DNA from: Sphingobacteriales bacterium
GTDB lineage: Bacteria; Bacteroidota; Bacteroidia; Chitinophagales; Chitinophagaceae
Reading direction: 5' to 3'
DNA length: 64,000 nucleotides
Assembly: GCA_012270485.1 (NCBI GenBank)
Contig: JAAXIF010000065.1
Location: 100,959 to 164,958 of the forward strand
The notes beneath the pieces were generated by a model. It was not told the DNA's origin. It worked only from the letters and a program-made list of their open reading frames with translations, and made no database searches. Shown here in pieces: positions 53,336-62,600 of this stretch (its first letter is position 1; every line of letters starts with the position of its first letter). The position numbers were made by a program, and so were the translations under genes.

Positions 53336-54139
53336 ATGGATATAAAGGCATACATAGAAAGCGGAATGATTGAGAGCTATGTTTTAGGCATAGCCGATGA
53401 TCAGGAGCGTGCCGAGTTGGAACAGTACTCACGTCAATACCCGGAAATCAGGGCTGCTATTGATGCGTTTGAACTGTTGCTCGAGCAAAATGCTATGGCC
53501 AGTGCCATTCAACCTGCTGCACATGTAAAAGCCAATATTCTAGCGGAGATTGCCGGAGAATTTGCAGATAACGACACTTCTTCTAAAGTGGTATCGATGT
53601 CTACTCCTGCCATTGGTTGGTTGAGATACGTAGCCGCTGCTTCTGTAATACTTTTAGTGGTAAGTGCTGCTACCAATGTGTATTTCTATCGTCAATTTCG
53701 CGAGGCTTCTTCCCAATACCAAGCATTATTGATTGAAAAGTCCAGTTTGTTGGCACAGAATCAGACCCTGCAGGCTAAGGGACTGGATCTGTATCAGGGA
53801 ATGCAAATCATGAGTGATCCCGCCTACACAAAAGTGTCATTACCAGGCGTGAAAGCAGATGAGAATAAGCTGGCTACTGTTTTCTGGGATAAGAAGAGCA
53901 ATGAGGTATACCTACTTGCCAATCGCTTACCTCAAACTAATCCTGATACACAATATCAATTATGGGCAATTGTAGATGGAAAACCTGTAGATGCAGGAAT
54001 GGTAGATGTTTGCAACGGTCTCTGCAAAATGAAAAATATCAGTAACGCTACCGCTTTTGCCATCACCCTCGAAAAACGAGGCGGTAGTCCTACTCCGAAT
54101 TTGAACCAATTACAGGTATTGGGCGGCGTAAACGGGTAG
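53336..54139 (+). CDS. RskA-type anti-sigma factor
   Basis: 267 residues. N-terminal anti-sigma domain (about 1-85), one transmembrane segment (about 102-120), a periplasmic domain (about 160-265) of the RskA type containing YLLANRLPQTNPDTQYQLWA and ITLEKRGGSPTP. It holds the preceding ECF factor at the membrane. Zero-spacing to the sigma gene is typical of such pairs. Confidence 0.92.
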   Translation: MDIKAYIESGMIESYVLGIADDQERAELEQYSRQYPEIRAAIDAFELLLEQNAMASAIQPAAHVKANILAEIAGEFADNDTSSKVVSMSTPAIGWLRYVAAASVILLVVSAATNVYFYRQFREASSQYQALLIEKSSLLAQNQTLQAKGLDLYQGMQIMSDPAYTKVSLPGVKADENKLATVFWDKKSNEVYLLANRLPQTNPDTQYQLWAIVDGKPVDAGMVDVCNGLCKMKNISNATAFAITLEKRGGSPTPNLNQLQVLGGVNG

Positions 54140-54225
54140 GCATTTTCTCTTATTAACCTAATCACAACAGTTTCTTGCCAAGCGAAGTTTATTTTTGTGC
54201 TTCACGGCATAAATAATTCCCTGTT

Positions 54226-54627
54226 TTGAAAATCATTCATTTTATTCCAGCATTCATTTTCTTTATCATCAGCGTCTTTTTACTCTGTTTACCGGGCACA
54301 AAAAATTTTCCGGCTGCTTGGTGGTTTCAGAAAATACCTCAGTTCGATAAATTGGTACATATCGGTCTTTTTGGTTTATTGAGTCTTTTGTTTCATTGGC
54401 CGGCTATGAAAAGCAACTGGAATAATGGAAGAAGAAGAATCTGGTTTTGGGTCATTTCTTGTTCATCAGTTACTTATGGAACCATCATGGAGTTTGTGCA
54501 AAGGGAACTGATCGTCAACCGATCTTTTGAAGAAGCAGATATCCTTGCAGATAGTGTAGGGGCCTTTGCAGCACTGGCTTTTTCTTTGACATTTTTCCTT
54601 CAGAAACAACCTGCAAAAGCTAACTAA
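54226..54627 (+). CDS. VanZ-family membrane protein
   Basis: 133 residues from a TTG codon at 54226. Four to five hydrophobic segments, with the family phrase YGTIMEFVQ near 87-95 and DILADSVGAFAAL near 105-117. VanZ proteins of this chromosomal type have unknown function and are not evidence of glycopeptide resistance. Separate from the preceding anti-sigma gene by 86 bases. Confidence 0.85.
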   Translation: MKIIHFIPAFIFFIISVFLLCLPGTKNFPAAWWFQKIPQFDKLVHIGLFGLLSLLFHWPAMKSNWNNGRRRIWFWVISCSSVTYGTIMEFVQRELIVNRSFEEADILADSVGAFAALAFSLTFFLQKQPAKAN

Positions 54628-54664
54628 TACATTCAGAAACAGCAGTATAGACTTGGGTCTATGT

Positions 54665-54799
54665 AAAAAAATTGTCCCCTGTGGAAACAGGGGACGCAAC
54701 CAAAACTAACTGCTTATGAGAAAATTGACTACTTACTTATATTTATATAAACGCAAATTCAGTGCCAAAAGATTTCAGGATTTTGTTAATCCTTTCTAA
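54665..54799 (+). pseudogene. Possible remnant of a SusC/TonB-receptor 5' end
   Basis: A hairpin GTCCCCTGT/ACAGGGGAC (54674-54695) is followed by GCAACCAAAACTAACTGC and an ATG at 54716. The 27-codon ORF starts MRKLTTYLYLYK and ends at TAA (54797-54799). A leader hairpin followed by MRK(L/F) and a TonB signal peptide is the usual start of SusC genes in this family, but here no signal peptide core or barrel follows. This may be a decayed start. The same hairpin, read on the minus strand, is followed by TTTTTTT and could terminate the lysozyme gene. Confidence 0.3.
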
Positions 54800-54978
54800 A
54801 TAGATTCTTTTTCTTTCTTTACCGTTGCCTAGTGCAAAGGTCTATATAATAGACAGAAGAAAATGTCAATGGTTTAACAATGATTTGTTAAAGGAATAAT
54901 GACAGCATACCGTATCTATACTACGTTGTGAGATAACTGGATTAAGATCAGGAATATGTACACCTAGTACACTGATAG

Positions 54979-55767
54979 TCAATAAAATAGGATTTGTTTA
55001 AATTTCGTCGAATCTCCATTAAAGACATTGCAATCCACTTCAGCGCGTATGCCATCTATACGACCGGTTTCACTATGTTGCCAAAAACTCCAGTCTCGCT
55101 GGACCCTTGGTTTTTCCGGTTGAAAATAATGTGCTACCCACAAAGGGTACTCATTAAAATCTTTACCTAAATGTCTCTCATAGAAATCAGCAGAAGTATA
55201 AATAATGGGTTTCACCCTGTAATAGGCTTCCACTGTTTTGAGAAATTCTTTCACTCTTTGTCGCATCAACACCGGCTTTACACCATATAGTTTTTCGATA
55301 TCAATCACGGGAGGCAAATCACCTTTTTTGAGTTCAACTTGTTTGATGAATTGTAGAGCTTGTTGTCTACCGCTTTTAGTAGCCAGAAAAAAATGATACG
55401 CCCCCCTAATCATACCTGCTGCTTTGGCCTTTTCCCAATTGCTGTGAAAACGTTTGTCGGTATCATTCAATCCTTCTGTTGCTTTCATAAATACAAAGCC
55501 CATTTGTAAGTCTCCTGATATCATCTTTTTGACAGAAGGCCAGTGAATAACCCCTTGATAACTGCTCACATCAATGCCATGGATAGCATACCCCGAAGGC
55601 ATCGGTATACCGAACGGATTATAGCGAACGGATTCAATCCTTGCTGTTTGTCTTTCTTCCCATTTCTCCCATAAAACAAAATATAAAATGAGAGCAAAGC
55701 CACTCAACAACAAAACCAACCAAAGAAGTTGTGATCTGTTACGTTTTTGGGATCTCTTTCGCGTCAT
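54979..55767 (-). CDS. GH25 lysozyme
   Basis: 262 residues from MTRKRSQKRN (ATG at 55767; 55776 is also in frame). One transmembrane anchor (about 15-34), then a GH25 (N,O-diacetylmuramidase) domain: GIDVSSYQG, FVFMKATEG, catalytic DIEK in PPVIDIEK and WSFWQHSETG near the end. It cleaves peptidoglycan in the periplasm or at the cell surface. Its 5' end is divergent from the radical SAM gene. Confidence 0.92.
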   Translation of the reverse strand: MTRKRSQKRNRSQLLWLVLLLSGFALILYFVLWEKWEERQTARIESVRYNPFGIPMPSGYAIHGIDVSSYQGVIHWPSVKKMISGDLQMGFVFMKATEGLNDTDKRFHSNWEKAKAAGMIRGAYHFFLATKSGRQQALQFIKQVELKKGDLPPVIDIEKLYGVKPVLMRQRVKEFLKTVEAYYRVKPIIYTSADFYERHLGKDFNEYPLWVAHYFQPEKPRVQRDWSFWQHSETGRIDGIRAEVDCNVFNGDSTKFKQILFY

Positions 55768-55863
55768 ATAGTACAAAAATCGTTGAAAAGCGATTTCAAT
55801 ATTAATTTCTTAGTCAATAGATCCAAAGTCTGTTTCAAGCCTGTTTTTAGTAATTTTACACCG

Positions 55864-56895
55864 ATGGGCTATTTTAATTGGAATGACAGTATTAATTTTT
55901 TAAGCAAACTAACCCCTAGAAGGTTTTGGAATGCTTGTAAAGTATACGGCAGTTATCAGATCAGTCGCTTTACCAAGAAACCCATACAATGGGGGTATCC
56001 CATCTCTATTTCTTTTGAACCTACTACATCTTGTAATCTGCGATGTCCTGAATGTCCGAGTGGATTACGCGAGTTTACCAGACCAACAGGCATGTTGAAA
56101 AAGGATTTTTTCAGAGAAACCATTGATGACATCTACAAAGACCTGCTTTATCTCATCTTTTATTTCCAAGGAGAACCGTATTTGAATCCTGATTTTCTGG
56201 ATATGGTAAAATACGCACATGATAAAGGCATTTATACCGCTACTTCTACCAATGCACATTACCTGACTGATGAAAAAGCTAAAAAAACAGTTGAAAGCGG
56301 GTTGGATCGATTGATCATTTCTATTGATGGCACTACTCAGGATGTATACCAACAATATCGGGTAGGCGGTAAACTGGAAAAAGTATTAGAAGGTACTCGC
56401 AATATCGTGAAATGGAAAAAAGAACTGAATAGCAAAACCCCTTTTATCTTCTTTCAGTTTTTAGTTGTGAAACCCAATGAACATCAGATCGAAGAAGTAA
56501 AAAAGTTGGGGGCGGAAATAGGCGTGGATCAAGTTCGCTTTAAAACAGCACAGGTATATGACTATGAGAATGATCCAAACCAACTCATTCCCGAGAATAA
56601 AAAATATAGTCGCTATGCCAAAGACAAAGAAGGAAAAATGAAAGTGAAAAGTGGACTGAGCAATCGGTGCTGGAAGCTTTGGCATGCCAATGTAATTACC
56701 TGGGACGGATTGGTGGTTCCTTGTTGTTTTGATAAAGATGCGATGCATCAACTGGGTAATCTGAAGTCGCAAAGCTTTAAACAAATCTGGCAAAATGATA
56801 ATTATAAACAGTTTAGAACTGAATTGATGACCAGCAGAAAAAACATTGATATCTGCGCCAATTGCAGTGAAGGATTGAGTGTTTGGCAAGATTAA
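55864..56895 (+). CDS. Radical SAM protein with SPASM domain
   Basis: 343 residues from ATG at 55864; a longer frame from 55747 overlaps the divergent promoter. CxxxCxxC at Cys57, Cys61, Cys64 in SCNLRCPECPSG. The C-terminal SPASM region (about 255-343) has CWKLWHANVITWDG, VPCCFDKD and ICANCSEG, which would bind auxiliary Fe-S clusters. Such proteins modify peptides or act in cofactor synthesis; no peptide substrate gene is visible nearby. Alternative: the GlcNAc-like SPASM glycopeptide modifiers. Confidence 0.9.
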   Translation: MGYFNWNDSINFLSKLTPRRFWNACKVYGSYQISRFTKKPIQWGYPISISFEPTTSCNLRCPECPSGLREFTRPTGMLKKDFFRETIDDIYKDLLYLIFYFQGEPYLNPDFLDMVKYAHDKGIYTATSTNAHYLTDEKAKKTVESGLDRLIISIDGTTQDVYQQYRVGGKLEKVLEGTRNIVKWKKELNSKTPFIFFQFLVVKPNEHQIEEVKKLGAEIGVDQVRFKTAQVYDYENDPNQLIPENKKYSRYAKDKEGKMKVKSGLSNRCWKLWHANVITWDGLVVPCCFDKDAMHQLGNLKSQSFKQIWQNDNYKQFRTELMTSRKNIDICANCSEGLSVWQD

Positions 56896-56900
56896 GGAAC

Positions 56901-56959
56901 TGAAAAGTGAAAGAAAGCGTATTTCTTATGTTTTTCACTTTTCATCGCTCACTTTTCAC
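56901..56959. repeat. Word-tandem inverted repeat, locus 8 (TGAAAAGTGA words)
   Basis: Left arm TGAAAAGTGAAAGAAAGC; right arm TTTTTCACTTTTCATC and GCTCACTTTTCACC. Reverse-complement pairing in two registers. It lies between the radical SAM gene and the MarR gene; it shares the GTGAAAAG vocabulary of locus 6. Confidence 0.75.
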
Positions 56960-56973
56960 CTATTTTTACAGCT

Positions 56974-57429
56974 ATGGGTATTGAAAAAGATATACAACAA
57001 CAGCATTTCAGGAATGAATACCAGAAGGCTTCTGTGAATATCATTTATTCTGCCAACTGGTTAAATGAGAAGATCAAAACCATGCTTGATCCGGATGACA
57101 TTACCCCACAGCAATATAATATTCTTCGTATTCTCAGGGGGAGCCAGCAACCACTCAGTACTCTACAAATACGCTCAAGAATGCTGGATAAGATGAGTGA
57201 TACCAGCCGTATTGTAGAGCGACTACTCAAAAAGGGACTGGTCGAAAAGAAAGTTTGCACTGCTGATAAAAGGCTGGTAGATGTCAGCATCTCAAAAAAG
57301 GGGCTTTCATTGCTGGACAAACTGGATAAAAAGAATGCTGAAATCGATCAGTTAATGCAAAACTTATCAGAAACAGAAGCTGCTACACTCAATAAGCTGT
57401 TGGATAAAGTTCGTGAACTGACCTCTTAA
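56974..57429 (+). CDS. MarR-family regulator
   Basis: 151 residues. Winged helix at about 35-120: QYNILRILRGSQQPLSTLQI, SDTSRIVERLLKKGLVEKKV, and wing DKRLVDVSISKKG. The ligand is unknown. It is upstream of a glycosidase gene on the same strand (77 bases), which it could control, although no palindrome was seen there. Confidence 0.9.
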   Translation: MGIEKDIQQQHFRNEYQKASVNIIYSANWLNEKIKTMLDPDDITPQQYNILRILRGSQQPLSTLQIRSRMLDKMSDTSRIVERLLKKGLVEKKVCTADKRLVDVSISKKGLSLLDKLDKKNAEIDQLMQNLSETEAATLNKLLDKVRELTS

Positions 57430-57506
57430 ATGTTAATTTCCACGCTTATTATTTTGATTTCTTCCACAACGGGTCACTTCGCGCATGACTGGTTTATCTT
57501 TAGGAT

Positions 57507-58988
57507 ATGAAATCTTTGTTGCGTATACTCCCCTTGTCATTATTTCTTGTTCTGTTTTTGCATCCAAAAGCACAATACTCGCCGAACTATGAATTCAGAG
57601 CGGCTTGGGTGGCTACGGTGGAAAATATCGACTGGCCTAGCAAAAGAACCTTATCTACCGAAGAGCAACAAGCTGAGTTTATCAAGCTGGTGGAAATGCA
57701 TCATCGCAATGGCATGAATGCATTGATCGTTCAAATTCGTCCTTCAGCAGATGCATTCTATCCTTCATCGTTAGAACCGTGGAGTGAGTATCTTACTGGG
57801 AAACAAGGGTTACCGCCATCTCCTTATTATGACCCACTTGAATTCATGATTCAAGAAACACATAAACGAGGTATGGAATTTCATGCATGGTTAAATCCTT
57901 ATCGGGCTGTATTCAATATTCTTCGCTCTTCCATTGCACCCAATCATATCAGCAAACAGCACCCCGAATGGTTTGTAACCTATGGCGATAAAAAATACTT
58001 CAATCCCGGAATCCCGGAAGTACGCGATCATGTTTCAGCAGTAGTAAAAGATATTGTAAAGCGTTATGCCATTGACGCCATTCATATGGATGATTATTTC
58101 TATCCTTATAAAATTCCCGGGAGAGAATTTCCGGATCAATCTACTTTTCAGCAATATGGAAAAGGAATGACGAAAAACGAATGGAGAAGAAGTAATTGCG
58201 ACAGTATCATCGTTCAACTACAACAAACCATCAGAAAAACAAACCCAAAAGTAAAATTTGGTATCAGTCCATTTGGCGTATGGCGCAATAAACATCAAGA
58301 TCCGATGGGAAGTGAAACCAGATCGGGACCTACCAATTACGATGAGCTACATGCAGATGTATTATTATGGTTACAAAAAGGATGGATCGATTATATCGCT
58401 CCACAACTGTATTGGGAACGTGGACATGCTTTAGCGAGTTATGATATCCTACTCCGTTGGTGGAATGAACATAGCTATGAAAGACACTTATACATCGGTC
58501 ATGGAATTTATCGTGCCGGAAGCAATAATGCTTGGAAGAACAGAAATGAAATTCCTGAACAGATCAAGGCACTAAGAAGCTATGAAAATGTGCAGGGAAG
58601 TATTTATTACAACAGCAGTTCATTCAACCGAAACCCAAATGGATGGAATGATAGCTTACAGCAAAACTATTATCGTTATCCGGCCTTGGTTCCTCCAATG
58701 CCCTGGATCGACAATACCATTCCCCCACAGCCTTTGGTAGAAAAAGCAAATGAACATACCTATAAACTTGCCTACAAAGGAGAAGAAAAGATCAAAGGTT
58801 TTGCGGTATTCATGCATCAGGGAAAAGAAGAGCCTGATTTTGCAAATAGTCAAATGATTCTTTTTATCCCCGGTGATAAAAACGCAATTATCGATCTAAG
58901 CAAGCTACCGGAAACAAAAAATAAAAATGTATTGATCGCTTCTGTAGATACAGATAATAATGTAAGTCCGCTCCGTTTATTACAATGA
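57507..58988 (+). CDS. GHL10 (DUF187/family-10-like) glycosyl hydrolase
   Basis: 493 residues with a signal peptide (about 1-22, HPKAQ). The YngK-type barrel begins EFRAAWVATVENIDWPSK near 27-44 and includes FHAWLNPYR, MDDYFYPY, GISPFGVWRN and YIAPQLYWER. It is presumably exported and acts on a bacterial cell-wall or extracellular glycan; the substrate of such proteins is poorly known. Its 3' end overlaps the convergent SRPBCC gene by nine bases. Confidence 0.9.
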   Translation: MKSLLRILPLSLFLVLFLHPKAQYSPNYEFRAAWVATVENIDWPSKRTLSTEEQQAEFIKLVEMHHRNGMNALIVQIRPSADAFYPSSLEPWSEYLTGKQGLPPSPYYDPLEFMIQETHKRGMEFHAWLNPYRAVFNILRSSIAPNHISKQHPEWFVTYGDKKYFNPGIPEVRDHVSAVVKDIVKRYAIDAIHMDDYFYPYKIPGREFPDQSTFQQYGKGMTKNEWRRSNCDSIIVQLQQTIRKTNPKVKFGISPFGVWRNKHQDPMGSETRSGPTNYDELHADVLLWLQKGWIDYIAPQLYWERGHALASYDILLRWWNEHSYERHLYIGHGIYRAGSNNAWKNRNEIPEQIKALRSYENVQGSIYYNSSSFNRNPNGWNDSLQQNYYRYPALVPPMPWIDNTIPPQPLVEKANEHTYKLAYKGEEKIKGFAVFMHQGKEEPDFANSQMILFIPGDKNAIIDLSKLPETKNKNVLIASVDTDNNVSPLRLLQ

Positions 58989-59489
58989 GCCATCAAACAG
59001 CACCCGTTTCTCTTGCACACCTGACCAAGCCCCAAAACGTTGTTCTACCGCCTGAAAGCGGTGATCAAATATCCCCCTGAGTTGTGTGCGCACCATAATG
59101 GTATTGGCAATATCTCCCAAAAACCAAAGTGGTAATTTGTAATGAACAATATCCGTCATTTCCACACCCCCATCAATAGCCTTGAAATGGTGTTGATGAT
59201 GCCATAAACTATAGGGACCAAATCGTTGCTCATCTACAAAAAAATTCTGCTCCTCCACATGTGTGATTTCTGTCATCCAATACAAAGGAATACCTAGCAT
59301 GGGACTCACTTTATACTCAATGATTTGTCCTTGGTACATTCTGTCGCCATGGTGTTTACTAATGATATTGAAACCAAGATTAGAAGGAGTGATTTCTTTC
59401 AGGTTCTGTGGCCGACTAAAAAAATCCCAAGCCTCTGCCAGCGAGATCGGAATTTTCTGTACGGTTTTGAGCGAATAGACCTTTGACAT
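58980..59489 (-). CDS. SRPBCC-family protein
   Basis: 169 residues of the polyketide cyclase/START-like fold: IPISLAEAWDFFSRPQNLKEITP near 14-36 and FVDEQRFGPYSLWHHQHHF near 87-105, typical of the Bacteroidota 'cell division inhibitor' SRPBCC proteins that bind a hydrophobic ligand in a beta-sheet pocket. Ligand unknown. Confidence 0.85.
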   Translation of the reverse strand: MSKVYSLKTVQKIPISLAEAWDFFSRPQNLKEITPSNLGFNIISKHHGDRMYQGQIIEYKVSPMLGIPLYWMTEITHVEEQNFFVDEQRFGPYSLWHHQHHFKAIDGGVEMTDIVHYKLPLWFLGDIANTIMVRTQLRGIFDHRFQAVEQRFGAWSGVQEKRVLFDGSL

Positions 59490-59536
59490 GCATTTGCTTT
59501 GTGTAATAACAGCTTCTGAGGCAAAAAGTTCGCGTT

Positions 59537-59666
59537 GGTGCAGGGTACTAGGTACTAGGTGCTAGGTTTTAGTGGCTGGGAATTTCTTGTTTATCATAGA
59601 GTATTGGAGTATTGGTTTCAACATTTACTTTTGCATTTCCACACCCAGTACCCAGCACCCTGCACC
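59537..59666. repeat. Word-tandem inverted repeat, locus 9, in a divergent region
   Basis: Left arm 59537-59566 is GGTGCAGGGTACTAGG plus TACTAGG and TGCTAGG words. Right arm 59644-59666 is CCCAGTACCCAGC and ACCCTGCACC, reverse complement at about 20 of 23 positions. Unlike the others, it lies between two divergently transcribed genes, close to the helicase start at 59690. Confidence 0.8.
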
Positions 59667-59689
59667 TATTATTCCTCTATCTTTATTCC

Positions 59690-62600
59690 ATGATTACCCG
59701 TGAACAACAACAGGCTCAATTCAAGAAGATTTATGGAGGACTCAATGAGCAACAAAAAAGTGCCGTGGATAAGACCGAAGGTCCGGTAATGGTGATTGCG
59801 GGACCGGGTACGGGTAAAACACAAATTTTAGGAGCCCGTATCGGAAAACTTCGTTTGGAAACAGATACACAGCCTGATAATATTTTATGCCTAACCTATA
59901 CTGATGCAGGTGTGGTAGCTATGCGAAAAAGGTTATTAACTTTTATCGGACCGGATGCCTATAAAGTAAATATTTGCACTTTTCATGCTTTTTGTAATGA
60001 TGTGATTCAGGATAATCTCTCTCTATTTGAAAAAAATGCTCTTGATCCTGTATCTGATCTTGAAAGAATTGATTTGCTAAAAACATTGATCGACAGTTTC
60101 CCAAAAAATCATCCATTAAAAAGATATAGAGGGGATGTATATTTTGAAATAAAAAATCTCCAACAGCTTTTCAGTAACATGAAGAGAGAAGGTTGGCAGC
60201 CGGAATACATCAACCAATGTATTGATAGTTACTTGAATGATTTACCCAATCGCGAAGAGTTTATCTATAAAAGAAATCAGGGTTCTTTTAAGAAAGGAGA
60301 CCTGAAAGAAAATAAGATCGCAGAAGAAAAAGAAAAGATGGAAAAGCTTCGCGCAGCGGTAAATGAGTTTACTCGTTTTCAGCAAATCATGCGAAGCAGG
60401 AACTTATATGATTTTGATGACATGATCAACTGGGTGATTGATGTATTCAAAAACCATCCAAATGTATTGGCAAGGTATCAGGAACAATACCAGTACATTT
60501 TAGTAGATGAATTTCAGGATACCAGTGGCACCCAAAACATGCTGGTAAAATTATTGATCAGTTATTGGGAGGAACCGAATGTATTTGTTGTGGGCGATGA
60601 CGACCAGAGTATTTATCGTTTTCAGGGAGCGAACGTGGAGAATATGCATGAGTTTGCAAAACAATTCAGTGACTCATTGCATACAGTAATACTCACCAAC
60701 AACTATCGTTCTACACAACCTATTCTGGATGTATCCAGAACACTCATAGAGAGAAACCAAGAAAGATTGGTGAATAAAATTGAAGGATTGAGTAAAGTAT
60801 TGACTGCTGCCAATACCCAGATCAATGACAGTACAATACTTCCTACGATCAGAGAATATGAAAATCCACGTGAGGAAATGATCCACCTCACATTACAAGT
60901 GGAGGAACTGATACAAAGTGGTGTGGCACCCGGACAGATCTGTGTAATTTATCGAGAAAATAAACCACACGAAGACCTGGCGAAGTATTTTCAGCAAAAA
61001 CAAATACCGGTTTACACTAAAAGAGATATTAATATTCTTCATGAACAAATTTGTAAGCAATTATTACAATTGTTGAGATATCTCAAAGATGAACACCATA
61101 TTGCCTTTAGCAGTGACCAGCTATTATTTGAAATACTTCACTTTCAATGGTTCGCTATCCCATCCATTGAAATTGCAAAGCTGAGCGCTGAAGCAGCTCA
61201 AAAAAAACCGAATGACCAAAAAATATCTTTGCGTCAGTTGATCGCAGAGAAACTACAAGCTCCATTACCTGATTTATTCAGCACAGAAATACCCGGACTT
61301 AGAAAAGCACAGTCCGTCTTAGAAAAACTAATCACTGACGTTTCAAATGTAACCGTACAACAATTGTTTGAAAATTGTATTCGAGAAACAGGCTTGCTGG
61401 CTTATGTCATGAACAGCCCGGATAAACACTGGCTTTTACAATTGCTCACCGGATTATTTGACTTCATAAAAAAAGAAACGCATCGAAATCCAAACCTAAC
61501 ATTGGAAAAACTGCTGAATATTTTTGATTTGATGGAGGATGAATCATTAGTACTTCCATTGATTCGCGTATCGGGTACGGATCGAGCGGTGAATCTACTC
61601 ACCGCACATGGTTCAAAAGGATTGGAATATGATTACGTGTTCATTGCAGGATGTAACTCATCCAACTGGGAAAAGAAAAGAAAACCCGCAGGTGGATATA
61701 GCATGCCGGATACCATTTTTGCATCTCAGCCTGTACATAGTGAAGAAGAAGAGCTTAGAAGACTATTTTATGTAGCCATGACACGTGCAGCCCAACACTT
61801 GTTCATTTCTTATACCAGTACCAATAAGGATGGAAAAGCCATTGAACCTTCGATGTTCATTGCTGAAATCAGAGAAGAGCATGCATTACCGTATGAAAAG
61901 ATCAGTCTGCCGACAGAAACCATTGCTGATTTTGCTATTTTATCACTAAGCAAAGAATTAAAACCGGAGATCGAACATACCGAAGCAGCATTTATTGATC
62001 AATTGCTGGATAAGTTTGTAATGAATGTAACTGCGTTGAATAATTACCTGAAATGTCCATTACAGTTTTATTTCAATAACCTGGTACGTGTTCCTTCCGG
62101 AAAATCAGAAGCTACCGAGTTTGGATCGGCAGTTCACTATGCTTTACAGAAGCTATTTGAGAAAATGCAGGAGAACAATAATCAGTTCCCACATCAGTCG
62201 GAGTTTATGGCAGCATTTAAATCATACATGGATCGCAATAAAGAGCATTTTACCAAAGAGCAGTTCGCAAGAAGAATTGAACAGGGAGAACAGGTTTTAC
62301 CAGCCTATTATGAACGTTATATTCACGATTGGGAAAAGATTGTTAAGATTGAAGCCAATATCAGGAATGTTACTATAAAAGGTATTCCTTTAAAAGGCAA
62401 GCTGGATAAGCTTGAATTTAATGGCAGACAGGTGAATGTGGTAGATTATAAAACAGGGGATGCTGAAAAAGGAATCAAAAAATTAAATCCACCTAGCGAG
62501 AAAGAACCAAATGGTGGAGACTATTGGCGACAGGCGGTGTTTTATAAAATATTGGTCGATAACTACCCATCCAAAAACTGGGAAGCGGTGAGTGCAGAAT

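Noticed and set aside
54226-54627. Glycopeptide resistance gene vanZ
   Set aside because: Chromosomal VanZ-family proteins are widespread and there is no vanHAX cluster here.
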